A DNA stretch of 64,000 nucleotides from Protula sp. h YS-2021. Its lineage: Eukaryota; Annelida; Polychaeta; Sabellida; Serpulidae. This document shows, piece by piece, positions 1-13,300 of this stretch (position 1 is the stretch's first letter; each line of letters begins with the position of its first letter). Both the position numbers and the translations under genes were made by a program. The notes beneath the pieces are model-generated. The model saw only the letters and a program-made list of their open reading frames with translations. It did no database searches and had not been told where the DNA came from. The stretch spans positions 43,121,239 through 43,185,238 of the forward strand of contig OX457026.1 in NCBI GenBank assembly GCA_949752745.1, written 5' to 3'.

Positions 1-126
1 ATTAAGTGGGGGGGGGGGGGGGGGGAATAGTCCTCGGGGGGAATTGTCCTACGGGGGGAATTGTTCGGGGGGGAATTGTCGGGGGGGAGTTGTCTGGGGG
101 GGAGTTGTCTGGGGGGGAATTGTCCT
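1..126. repeat. G-run tandem repeat
   Basis: Units of about 14 bases (seven G or more then AATTGTC or AGTTGTC) repeated eight or so times after an 18-G run. Runs of seven G spaced by short linkers could form G-quadruplexes. The apparent Gly-rich ORF across it is an artefact. Confidence 0.8.
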
Positions 127-626
127 AGACCCGTATATTTTATACAGCACTAGACTATTATTATCACTCCAGTTTCTGCACAGCTGTGAGAAAACTTACG
201 CCAACGTTATTTTCTTTTGTTTTATGTTGAGCTTGCGCAAGTCAATACATTATGTGCTTTGTTACATGCCTTAAGCAGCATTTCAATAGTAAATAACTGC
301 AGTATCTATCGACTTTAAAATTGTTGAGTGGTCTGCTTTCTAGTCAGTAATTTTGCAATGCTGCTTAGAAACAGCCATAGATAGAAATTGCAGTTATTTG
401 TAATCAAAACCCTAGTTGAGTCGTGTAACAAAGTGTCTATTAACTTAGTCTGAGTAAACACAAAGATGTGATTGGTCACTTGTAAAAATGTTGGCACAAA
501 GGGCAGCAAATATGTAAGTATACATTGTAAATATTCACTGGCTGCTGGCTGCTCTAGTTAACGTTCATGTCAGGAAAAGGCCTGCTAGCTTCACTACTAA
601 TAAGAACCAAAACTTTTCTTTTTCAG

Positions 627-698
627 GCAGAGTCGTAGTCCAGTCCCTCCCGGTGTTTCTCCCATAATTAGTGAAACGGATGACTCCATCACAGTGCG
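627..698 (+). CDS. SLC38A9: SLC38A9 exon 1 visible (N-terminal tail)
   Basis: The acceptor is tttcag ending at 626 (630 is an alternative, both in frame) and the donor is gtacgt at 699. It encodes a Pro/Ser/Asp-rich cytosolic stretch ending SETDDSITV plus a split Arg codon completed by the next exon. The exons holding the start codon lie before the window. Confidence 0.7.
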
Positions 699-3600
699 GT
701 ACGTGGCATTAAATGATATTGAATGGGAACCTAAGCTTAATCAATGTCAAAGAAAGAAAGCTTCAGTAAACTTTTGTCGTGAAAATAATTCCTGTATATT
801 AAGCCTATCCTTGTGCTGATGGGTGTTATGTTTTTGTCCTATCATTTCCACTTGTTTTCCCCGACCAATTAACCGCAATATATATATACATGTGTCATTT
901 TTTATACCTGAAAACTTTTAAACAATAAATGTAATGACCGTAAGTGCCGAAAAGCACAGATAATGGAAGAGAAAAAATTTCCCAGAATGGACAAGTTCAA
1001 ACGAGAACCGATTTAGCAAACTATTCGCGAAATGAACACTTGGCAATTGAACAGTTCATTTTCATTACCGATATTTAGGCTCTTCTTCATAAGCTATGCA
1101 AAATAGCGTCAGCTAATGTAAATCCACGACGTATTTTGTGATGATTGCAGGATTAGACAATATATGAAGTATAAATATACTTTAATTGTCCTCTTTTTTC
1201 TGTGGTGGTCGACGGAAGATACTGGGTCGACAGGCCACAAGAGTTTTCAATGTATAGTGTGTATTTATTGATATTCTGGGAACAAAAATCGAAACATCCT
1301 TAAAAAATGAAAAAAAAAAAAAAAAACAACTACTGATAGTTTTTAACAATGCCCCAAAGCCTCCACATTGTTTACAGCAAGTGTTATGTAATTGCAACAG
1401 CGCACAGTAAGCTTTTGCTTTGTGCTGAGGGTTCACTATACAGGCAGTAAAGGCAGCGAAAATACCTTGTCTTCGCGTATTAATTTGACCTTGAAAACAA
1501 ACATAACAAGCCATCGTCGAAGGCGCAGACCCCAACCGGACAAAACAGATCGCCATTTTAGCAATTTTTTTACCGATTTGAAAAATAATGCAACGTTGCA
1601 CAACTTAGATATATAAATAATCAGTGTGCAAGTTAGCATATGTTGCTAACTTGCACAATGATTGCTAAGTCTTACGTTGCAGTTATCTGAAGAGATCACA
1701 ATTTTTGACAAGTCGCCATTTTGTTAGTTTTTGACCGATTTGAAAAATAACACGACGTTGCACAACTTCAGTATATATATTTTCACTGTGCGAGGTAGCA
1801 TATGCTTAGGATTAATAGTTTCGGAGATCTCGCCTGGAAAGCACCCAAGTCTTACGTTGCAGTTATCTGAAGAGATCACAATTTTTGACAAGTCGCCATT
1901 TTGGCAATTTTTGACCGATTTGAAAAGTAACACGACGTTGCACAACTTCAATATATATATTTTCACTGTGCAAGGTAGCATATGCCTAGGGTAAACAGTT
2001 TCGGAGAACTTACGTGGAGACAAAACAGCATCCAAAGTGTGACACATGGACGGACGGACAGGCAGAGGACAGTCCTATAGATCCCCCCCCCCCGGGCCCG
2101 CCCGGTTGGGGTCTAATAATGAAAAAAAATATTGATAGAACTCGTTTCGATCAAGTTCTATATTATTCCGAAGTTTTGTGCCAATCGGACGAGTAGTTTC
2201 TGACGAGTTGTGATGACAAAATGACAGGCAAAATCACGGGCGACTGTAAAGAAAAAAAAACGATGAAAATATCACGGGTGCCCTAATACCAAAGCATATA
2301 ACTCTTGGCAAGACTTCGTCTTGCCAAGTGTTAAGGAGCTCACGGAATTTTGATGTCAGAACCATTTCGGGAGCTGTACATGCAGCCAGGTGATAACAAG
2401 ATTTCTTCATGTTTAGGAGACCGCTGCAGTATTATTCTATACGGAATAGCCCGGATCACCAGAACCATGACGAAAGAACGAGGGCGATCATGCACCGATA
2501 CAAGTACTACAGCAAGCTGGCGTCCCAGGGCGACATGTCCATGGTGCGTATCCATTAGTGTGCGGGTCGTCATTACACTCAAATGTTTGAATGTTCTTGC
2601 TAACAAAATCGTCCCGGATGCAATGCTGTTGAATTTTTGCTTATGAAAAAATATGGTTGCAACGAATACGATTACTCGCATGCATTCCAAGTCAAGGTTT
2701 CACTCGAGTAATTTTTCCACTATACGTTACGGTAACTAATAGCATAAGGCGCTGGCAGCCCAGGATCGCCAGTTTTGAAAGTAAAATGAAATGACGTTGA
2801 GTGAAACCTTTTCATAATGACCCCATCCGGGACCGGATGAACAAGACGCACAGTAAATCGTCTTTTAGTGACCACATTCTTGACAATGAATTATGAATTT
2901 GTTTGAAGAAATGAATTTTTGATTTATGTGAAAAGAAAAATGGAAAATATTGAGGACTTACGGGTTAAGTCGGGGAAACATTTGCTTTTGTTTACAAAAC
3001 GAAGAAACTAAATAGGTGTCGATTGAAAGTGTGTGATATAAGCCTATCCTATTATGTTTATGTGCACTGGCTGCTCTAGTTCCTAATGTCTTAAGAATCA
3101 GAATTAAAGTAAAAACGGATTTCAGTAAAGCTGCTTTACTTCATTGATAATTCGTATCAATATTACATGGGCATTTGCGTAAACAAATGATCTATTTATA
3201 ATTTAGGAACTCATTCTCATTAAAATACATGTGAAAGATATTTTTACTTAGCCTTCATTCTTCTGTTATTCGCTGTAAAATCAAAACGCTTGGAAACAGT
3301 ATTAAGGCAGTTTGTCTCGTTGGTTTGTCATTTCATTGGCCTCTTTAATTACAAATTTTTTTGTATAATTTGGTTATTTCTTTAACTGGAGAAAGTGGAC
3401 TGGGTAGAGAGTGAAAGTACTGAGAAACACAAAAGCGTTAAAGGAACGGCGTGGCGATTTTGGTCCATTTTCCCTATTTTCTCTGTAATTTTTGTTAAGG
3501 AGGAATGGCACGCTGGCGTCAGTTAGAACTGTTATATGGCTTGGGTAAATGCTTTAATCTGATTAATCGATACCCAAGTCTGTAATTTGTCAATGCTGAC

Positions 3601-6600
3601 CAAAACGTAAAGTCGATAGTTATTGCAGCTATTTACAATTAAAACGCCATTTATGTCGTGTAACAATGCATATATTTCACTTATTTCAAGTCAACATGAA
3701 GATGTTAGTGACCAGTTACTATAATTTTACCTAAAAGTCAACATTTTCTCTTACTGGTCAATAATACTTCATGCTGAGTCTATATTTGCTTATTTGTCTG
3801 GTTTTCGTGGCTTTTCTATTTTGTATCAACAAGTCCAGTTGAATGACGCAACACATTTCGGAAAAAAGCTTGATTTATTCGATGTCGCACGTTGTAACTG
3901 CGTGTTATGATCTTTAATCTCCGTTGAAAAAGGCGTGTTGAATGCTCAGCCAATGGATTATCTGCTCGTTGCAGCCCTAAAAATGTTTTCTTTGCACATA
4001 TACTGTAAAATAAGAGATTATTTATCTTGAGCTTGAATTTTTTGTGTGGTGTTTTTGCGATCACATAATGATAATAACGAACCCTTTGCTGTCCCATAGC
4101 ATTCGCTAAACAGGTTTTTTTGTATTTTGTTGCGTGTATTTTGAGTAGACCAGTGGATGTAAACGATTGTCACGGAGCGCTACCTGAAGTGTTTCAATAG
4201 AATGACCACTCTGTTTTATCCAGTTTTAACTGTTAGAATATCTAGTGAGGTAATCTTTTTTCTTTTGGCGTGCAAGCGTACATCTATTAACAGCTGTTGG
4301 TGAAAATTGCTACACATAATTTTGTTGATGGCACACAGCTGATGCCCAACCACATAGTTCCGCCCGAGTACTTCCTTGTCATTCCCATCCATGTGGAGGA
4401 AGGGACGCAAAGCAGCCTAGTGACAATGTAAGTGTCAATACAGCAGCGCGAGATTTTCAACAAATGTCAGTACTAGAGGTGTGACGGTTCGTACCGAAAA
4501 CCGAGAACCGAGAAAATGCTTCGGTTCGGTTCGAACCGAAAACCGAAAAGCCCAATCACGGTTGCGGACCGGTTTTTTTTTTTTTTGCTATTTTTAACAA
4601 GATAGTGCATTAATTTGGTAATGTTATTTTAGTTCTTTTAGTATAGTTTAGTTTTAATATATATACATCACATCGGACAAATCAACAAACATATTTCACA
4701 CACTTTATTTGGAACCTATGACGAATTCCATGCGTTTATTATGGCTACATGTGAGTCTGTCAGTCAATAACAATGTAAATTCTTGTGTAAGTAAGCTTTG
4801 AGGTAATAAGTATAAAACATTACCGTCAGGGTTCGCGCTGGATTCTCAGGAAAGTGAGTCAAAAAAGGAAAGTGTGACTCAGTTGGGTCCATAAAAACTC
4901 CCTGGATTCCGTAAAAGTGAGTCATTTCGTAAAAAATGCCCTCAAAGTGGACAAAAACTCCGCCAATGCGAACCCCGATTACCGTTATATGTTAAGTTTT
5001 GTATCTGTTCTAAGGTAAAAAGAAATATCGGATTAAGTGCAGGCAATTATAAATAAACAAAAAAAGATAAACACGCATATATATATGTTACACGGTATCT
5101 TTAATTTCAGGGTAAGTATACTTACACTAGTGTAAGTATACTTGCCCTGACATGGTCAGGGTAAGTATACTTATACTGAAAATTTTCAGTGTAAGTATAC
5201 TTACACTGAAAATTAGGCCTGAAAAAATTAAAGATACCCTGAAATGAATGTTAAACATGGAGATGAGCAAATATTGACCACCAAGAGTGTTTTCAACTTT
5301 TATTAACCAAGCCGACTTTGTCGGACTCGGTTAGTCGCATCACTATAGGGGGGTTGGATGTGTGTGCGTATGTGTGTATGTTAAACTTTTTCTTTAAAAT
5401 GCTACACCTTCAATCGTTTTGATATTAAGCAGGAATGTTTGCTGGGTGGTCCCCCGCCTGGTAATTACTTTTTTTGACGATTAACGAAAAAATGACAAAA
5501 TGGCGGCACTTTTTGTGCCCGTTTTGACCCATTTTTAAAATGCAAATAAATAACTGAATTGTCAAACCATTCATTTCTCTCAGGCTTTTTCAAATAGTTA
5601 TAAAATTTTAATTATAAATTTTTTAAGTGCTTCTCCACCTGGATTTTTCTTTTTTTTTCCCAAATGACAAAAAATGCCGAAATGATGGAATTTTAAAAAT
5701 TTTGTAAAATTGTGTAAATGTCGGTAAATGGCCTGACATTATTCGTTTCACAGTTTTTCTCTGTTTCCTTGTTTGGTAACTCGGCTGGGTCATGTCCTTG
5801 GACGTGCTTGTTTTATTTCTATATCACGGGTCATATCACAGCACATAACATCTTGCAATAGCAATTAACTCATCAGAGTTCTAATCAATGTTCATGTTAA
5901 ACTTCACATCATATTAAAGATCGTGAATAACATTTTATTCGATATGAACCATTATTAACAAAACATTCACAGAAGTAATAGATGCTTTTCATCAATATAA
6001 CATTGTTTAACATCTCATTCAATTGCAATTAACTAAGCCCTTCTGTAATTACTTTTACAATCTTAACATCTTATTCAGTTGCAATTATTCAATTGCGTTA
6101 GCAACTATTATATTGTTACCACATGTCAGACTTGAATGGCAGCTCGAGTTACACATTACAATTGCTTTGCAGCATTTACAATGCATTTACATTTACAGTA
6201 ACGTGCCTTCAATGGATGTTTAGTTACAATAAACCACCTGTGATGTGATAATGACAGCACATGTCACGACCCTTTAAGTATAATTGCAATTTAAAAGCAT
6301 TATTGGTGGGGATTTGCTCATCACGATGTTTAACATTCATTTCAGGGTATCTTTAATTTTTTCAGGCCTAATTTTCAGTGTAAGTATACTTACACTGAAA
6401 ATTTTCAGTGTAAGTATACTTACCCTGACCATGTCAGGGCAAGTATACTTACACTAGTGTAAGTATACTTACCCTGAAATTAAAGATACCCTGTAACATA
6501 TATATCAGGGCTGGTATGATATAAATCAGTGATTTAGATCAGTGATTTAATTCGCGATTTGAATCACTATAAAAAAGTAAAAAAAGTCACGATTTTGACT

Positions 6601-7253
6601 TTTTTTTTTCGTTCCAGAGTAATATTTGTCAATAAAAGGCTAGAACAAGCCTCTTGAGTTTACACAGTGAAGATGCTTTGTTAGGTTATTAACGACTTAA
6701 GCTGCTCATGCGACGCAGTCACCCACACCCCCACACCTTTTGTGCCTTATGTACACACTGAGTTAACGGTGTTTCTCCATTACGCCCGTACTAATTTCTA
6801 AACAGTTGGTTGCTGATAGCAAGACTGCTTAATAAATAACAGTGCCAAGACTATTGTCTTATACAAATAAGCCCTGTCAATAGAAGTACTCCCGTTATGA
6901 GTCACGATCATTGTTGATTTTAAAGTCAAAGAGTAATATACCCAGCAAATTTGTGGTGCACTAAATCTGAAAAAAATGACTGGTTGACGTCTAGCTCCCG
7001 TATATAAAGATATTTCGACAGAGATGTGACAAATAGTTGAAACGTAAAAGCTATTTGCAAATGTTCAGTTATTCGATGTGATATTGCTGAGAACTGCAGT
7101 GGCATTAGACTAATAAATAGTGAAAACTCAGTTCAGTATGTTTTTAAATGTTCTGTGACTTTTTTGGTGATTTAAATAAAAAAGTCAATTTAAATAAAAA
7201 AAGTAAAAAATCATGACTTTTTTAAAAAAAAAGTCATGATTTCTACCAGCCCT

Positions 7254-7318
<65 letters not shown>

Positions 7319-10300
7319 GAAAAGAAAACTACCGTTGGTTTTGCTGAACAGAACCGAAAAAAACCGAACTGAACCGAAATTTTTTGTTGAACCGAACCGA
7401 ATGGAACCGAGCCGGAGGTGAACCGTCAGGCCTCTAGTCAGTACTGTAGAAAAGGAAGAACGTTAATGGAAATTATGTGTATTTTGACCATTCGGCACTC
7501 GTTTTCGGCATTGATTCTTAGCGCGGGGTGGTGGTGGGTGGGGAGGCATTCTGATGGGCTCGCAATAGCTATTTTTCTTCTTCCTATTCATTTTACATTG
7601 CGGTAATTGTAGGTATTGTGGTAGTGGCGGTACGCACGCCCCGGTACGATACATACTGTGTTATTTCTTGTATTAGTCCCCCGCCGCCGCGTAGCACGGA
7701 GCGGGGGACTATAGTATTCGGGTCTGTCCGTCTGGCGACACTTGGAAGCACAAGTTTGTGCACGCGATATCTCAGCCGCTACTCAACCCTGGCTTTTGAT
7801 TTTTGCTGTAGTGAAAATATATATATTGAAGTTGTGCGACGTCGCATTATTTTTCGATTCGACCATAGTTCGTGGCGGGGGACATTCATCAGTGTCACTG
7901 ATAACTTGTTTATTTGAATTCTAATTTCTTAAATACTGAAAATACCAAAGAAAATGCTACGTTTATTTTAAGTGGAAAATTATTTTACATGCAATTTATG
8001 TTAACCTAAACTGTTGATTGGTTGGAATTTCAGGATGGTTTGAACCGAGAAAATGTGCCGATAAACCCATAAAAAAAACCGGGTGTGTAATAATCCCAAA
8101 TTCCACAGACTTTGTGAGCAAAATACACAACGATATCTCAGAAACATAAATGGGCCTTTAAAAAATACTTAATGTGCAAATGTGTTCCTTTAAACAGCGA
8201 CAGCAGGCGAGACTCGCTGACTTTTGCCATGCTTGTTTCTCATTCGTAGATTTTCCATTTGGAACACCATGATGGGCACCTCCATTCTCAGCATGCCGTG
8301 GGCTTTACAAAAGGTACGTGTATAGATCGCCTGGGAGTTTTATAAAAATGGCGACATGTTGGGAAAAAACGTCCTCGCCTTCCGGCGGGCGGTTTATTCT
8401 TGCCGATAGGAACTATTCTTGCCAGTTTTGTAAGAAATATTACCCGTCTAAAGTACTCGCCCTTTTGCCTTTTATTTATTGTATGTCAAATACAGTGGAA
8501 TCTCGTTATAACGTAAAGCTGGGACCGAGAAACCCGACCCTTTTAATCGGCGAAAAGGTTGAATAGATCAAGACAAGTGTCTGTCATATCCGTTATATCC
8601 GCTGTCGTTATGACAGGGCTCTGCTGTATTCTTCCTTATATTTTCTGTACATTTTTTGTATACGTTTGTCGTTTTACATGCGCATAAAAAATTAGAATAT
8701 CGTGCATAATCTGCACCTATAAAATAGCCTGATTTAGGGTTGGGGTTTATGTTATTGATATGTTAAATTTAGACTATGTCTGCGCCTATTTAGAAGACGA
8801 GGTGAGTTTTCTTGTGTTGACGAACTGCTTTTATTACTGCGACCATTTACAGATAAGGTGATAGCTTGACGAAGTAAGCAAGTTGATCCCCGTGTCATGA
8901 CAGGGTCATTGGCGTTTGGGTGGCCTGTGTCACTACACGACACGACTGTTGTGTTGTAGGCGGGCTTTGGCGCGGGCCTACTCATCATGGTGGTTCTGGC
9001 AGCCATCACACTGTACACAGCTTACAGGATCATGAAATCCCCGCAGTACGTCGGTAATACCAGTTTAATACGTCATTCGCGCTCTGTTATACCTTAAACA
9101 TTGAGAATACAATACAGCAGTGTGACCCGGTGGCGGTCGATGTTCATATCGAGGCATTCGGGACAAACTCATTTGAAATTGGTTTTGCGGGACTGTAAAT
9201 GACAGTTAATTTTTTTTTTTCTTCAAAATTCGCTGATATTTTGCCACGTTCTTCGGCGAAAGGAACAGTGAAAGTTCGAAAAAGTGCTTAATCACAAGCG
9301 CACTTCATTAGATTTGTGGTTGGCGTGGAATAATGTGGCTGTTGTACCAGAACTAGGACATCCTCAGATCACTTTCAAGGCTGAAATTTAACACGCCTGT
9401 GAACAGCTTCTTCCTTTGTGATGCACAATAATAAATGGCTTTACAGTGAAAAGTCTAAAGTTGCTTGAAAAGAAGTCCTTTGTGTTTCGAGTGACACAGC
9501 AGAGGTTTTTGTTTATGTCTTGATGTGCACATGATACATTTGGCTCAAAGCCCTTGTCTGATTGACCTTGACACGCTGGAACCGTATTCACAGAAGTTAA
9601 CTGTACAGTTAACAAATTTCGTTTATTGCATAAGTATAGTCCGTGCGAGATTTTAATGTGTCTGCAAAACCATTAGCGAGGTCGCAGACGTCAACCGAAG
9701 TCCCTCAGTGACACGGTGACACTGGGAGATGGAAATCTGCAAGAAACTGCTCACAGTAGATGCAAAAAAAAAAAAAAAAAACAGTATGTGTACTTATATA
9801 AATAAAAAATGTAGGAAAGCTTAGACATTTTATAGAACTTTATTAATCTTTCTGTGTATTCTTCGGGTAATCCTCTGCCAGGCTGGTACTGTTTTTTTCT
9901 CCGTGCTCCCCCAAACCTTAGTGGAATGACTAACTAAATGAAAGATCTCATACCAGTTTTTGAACGTTAAGGCTGTAAGATCTGGTTGCTGTGGAATGTG
10001 ACAGTCCTTCCGAAATGGCTCTCTACTAGGATGTTGCAGCTTTTCAGACCAGTCGACTTTGTCGGCCTCTTCTTACCACATCATTAGAATGGGTATCCGT
10101 CGTCCGTATGTACGTATGTACGTCTGTAAACTTTTACATGAAATGCTTAATTTTTTACCAATTACTTATTCTTGATATGCACCTGAAATTCACCAAATGG
10201 GGGCATTTTTTAATTTTTCCCTAGCCAATTTTCAAAATGCTTGTTCCACAATTTGGATCGGATTTCTTTCCAATTTTGAACGATTGTTCTGTGGACGATT

Positions 10301-13300
10301 ATCACTTAAAAACGAACTTTTTTTGGCGACCCACCAAAAATGGCCAAATGGGGACCATTTATAATTTTTTGGTAGCCAGTTTTCAAAGTGCTTCTTCTCC
10401 CACAATTTTGATCAGATTCTCTTCTGTGTAAATATGTATTAGGAAGGTCTCTTTTGAAAAAATTACTTTGTTTTGGCGATCCACCAAAAACTGACCAAAC
10501 TTCGTCGGGCTGGTCTTATCACATTAGCAGACGGGCATCCGTGGTTTATTTAAGTATGTGTTTGTGTGTATGTACGTATGTAAACTTTTACTTAAAATCC
10601 TTTTTCTCCTTCACTTTTGATCGGATTCCATTCAGATTTTTTACGAATGTTCCCTAGGTAGACCTCTCGTGATAAATTAATTTTTTTGGCGATCCGCCAA
10701 AATTGCTGAGTGGGAGGGCATTTAAAATTTTTGAGTGCCAGTGTTCAAAATGTTTCTTTTCCCACAATTTTGATGAGATTTTTTTTCAAATTTTGTACCA
10801 ATGCTCTCTGAGTAGGTTTCTCTTGAAATACTTTTCTTTTTACGATCCACCAGAAATTGGCCAAATATGGGGGGGGGGGGGGAATTTGTGATTTATAGAT
10901 AGCTGGTTTTCAAAATGCTTCTTCTCCCACAGTTTTGATTGGATTCCTTTCCTGTATTGTGTGATTGTCTGTTGATAGTTCTCTCTTGAAAAATTACTTT
11001 TTGTGGCGGTCTGCCAAAAATTTGCCAAAACTGGTAACATTTAAAAATTTTTTGGTTGCCAATTTTCAAAATGCTTTCCCACAGTTTTGATCGAATTATC
11101 TTCAAATTTTGCATAAGTGTTCATTAGACCGTCCTATATTGAAACGTTCTAAAATCTACAATTTTGATCAGATTACTTTCCAATTGTGTACGATTGTTCT
11201 CTATTTAGGCCTCTCGAAAAATTACTGTTTTTGGCAATCCGCCAAAAATTGGCTAAATGGGGGGGGGGGGGGGGGGGGAGGGGGAAGGCGGAGGCATTTA
11301 TAATTTTTTGGTTGCCAGTTATCAAAATGCATCGTGAACTTCTCTCGCAATTTTGAGAGAGTGTCTTCAAATCTTGTATAAATGTTTACCAGGTAAAAGG
11401 TCTCCAAAAGAATTTAGGGCCAAAAGGTCCCCAAAGCAAAGTTTGTCGTGGAATCCAGGACAACTCGTCCCCGGCTATAAGGTCCCCAAATGAAATTTAA
11501 CGCTTAATTAAGCTTTTCACCGGCCATAGCGTCTCCGGCTATGAAGTACCCTGCCATAATATCCCCAAAACGTCTCCGAAGCAAAATTTGTCCTAGTTGA
11601 GTCCATTACAAACGTCTCCGACCGTAAGATCCGTAAATGAATTTAGGGCCAAGTCGTCCCCAATGCTAAACAACGTAAATTAACGTTTTTTAAGCTTTAC
11701 CACGGCCGTAAATTACCTGACTGTATTGTCCCTGGCCGTGAGATACCCAGCCATAAGGTCGCCAAATGAATTTATGGCCAGAACGTCCCCAAAGCAAAAT
11801 TTGTGGAATTCAGGACAAAACGTCCTTTATCATTTGGTCCCCTGCCCTAGACTCCCAGATGAATTTGGGGCCAAAACATTCCCAAAGCAAAACAAAAAAA
11901 GTATGATAACCTATATTAACGCTTTATTAAGCTTGACACCGGCCATAATGGCCCCGACCATAAGGTTCCCAAATGAATTTTGGGCAAACAACCCCCCACC
12001 GAAAGCAAAAAAAAAAAAAACAACGTATGATTACCTACATTAACGCTTTATTAATCTTTACCCCGGCCATAAAGTCCCCGGCAGTGAGGTCCCCAAATGA
12101 ATTTAGGGCCAAAACGTCCCCAAAGAAAAAAAAAGCATGGTAACCTAAATTAACGTTTTATTAAGCTTTGCAATTTTTCACATGCTTCAAAGGCAAAATT
12201 CAACTAGAAAATGCAGGGTTGAGACTTCGTAAAATTTTCTGGTCGCCCGGAGGGCGACCAACCTCAAAAAGTTAGTCGCCCGACACAAAAGTTAGTCGCC
12301 CGGCACAAAAATTTGTCTAGCCCGCCTCACATGAAAAAACAACAACGAAATGGTGTTTAAAATAATCAACAGTGTTTACCTGAAAATACGCGGAAAAAGT
12401 TAGTCGCCATTCGGGCGACCAACTCAAAAAAGTTGGTCGCCCCAGCCAAAAGTTGGTCGCCACGGGCGACCGGGCGACCGCGAAATCTCAACCCTGAAAT
12501 GACAAAAATTGCCAAAAATGAAGTTGGGCTTTGCAATTGTGCGATGTTTGCCCGCACTACTTCGCATATAACCATTTGTCCTAGAGACATGCAACCAGTT
12601 TAGGGGGAATTTAGGGCCGAGATAACTCGTTCATTTTAGAAGGTGTTCACTATTGGGAGATGTTCAGTAATGGAGTTTTACTGTATATAAGTTACCTTAC
12701 ACGCTGGATCCTGCTTCACTGAGACTCTAGTTTCGGGGTATTCAAAAAAATTTTTTCGTAACCAATTTTTCAAACGTTTTTTCTTCCACATTTTTGATCG
12801 GTTTACCTTCTAATTTTACATAAATTTTCACCAGGCTTTCTTCTCTTGAAAAGCTGCTTTTTGGCGATCCAAAAGAAAATTGGCTAAATGGGGGGCATAT
12901 TAAATTTGTTGGGGGCCAATTTTTAAACTGCTTCTACTTCCACGATCTGGATCGTATTCCTTTCAAATTTTGTACGGGTGTTTACTGGGTAGGCCTTTCT
13001 TGAAATCTTTTGGCGATCCACCAAATATTGGTGGTCAATTCGCACAATTGCCTTCAAATTTGGCATAAATATTTTCTAGCCTGTCCTCTTAAAAACTGCT
13101 TGTTTTGTGATCCACCCAAAATTGGCTAAATGGGAGTATTTATAATTTGTTGGTTGGCAGTTTTCAAAATGCTTTGTCTCCCACAATTTTGATCGGATTA
13201 CCTTGAAATTTAACATGAATGTTCACTGGGCGGTCCTCTCCAGAAAATTACTTTTTTGGCAATTCGCCAAAGATTGGCTTAATGGGGGACGTTTAAAAAA

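Larger units (their letters stand above)
4466..7444. mobile_element. Outer hAT-type element with perfect 8-bp target duplication, carrying nested insertions
   Basis: GTCAGTAC occurs exactly at 4466-4473 and 7437-7444. Between them the termini are inverted: TAGAGGTGTGACGGTTC at the left, and TAGAGGCCTGACGGTTC as the reverse complement of the right end. Eight-base duplications are typical of hAT transposons. The remaining body is AACCGAACCGA-rich, and no transposase is visible. Three further elements (4827-4977, 5079-6505, 6506-7254) sit inside it. Confidence 0.85.

Noticed and set aside
1182..1601. 139-codon minus-strand ORF
   Set aside because: Spans a poly-A run and repeat units; no family similarity, and it is intronic relative to SLC38A9.
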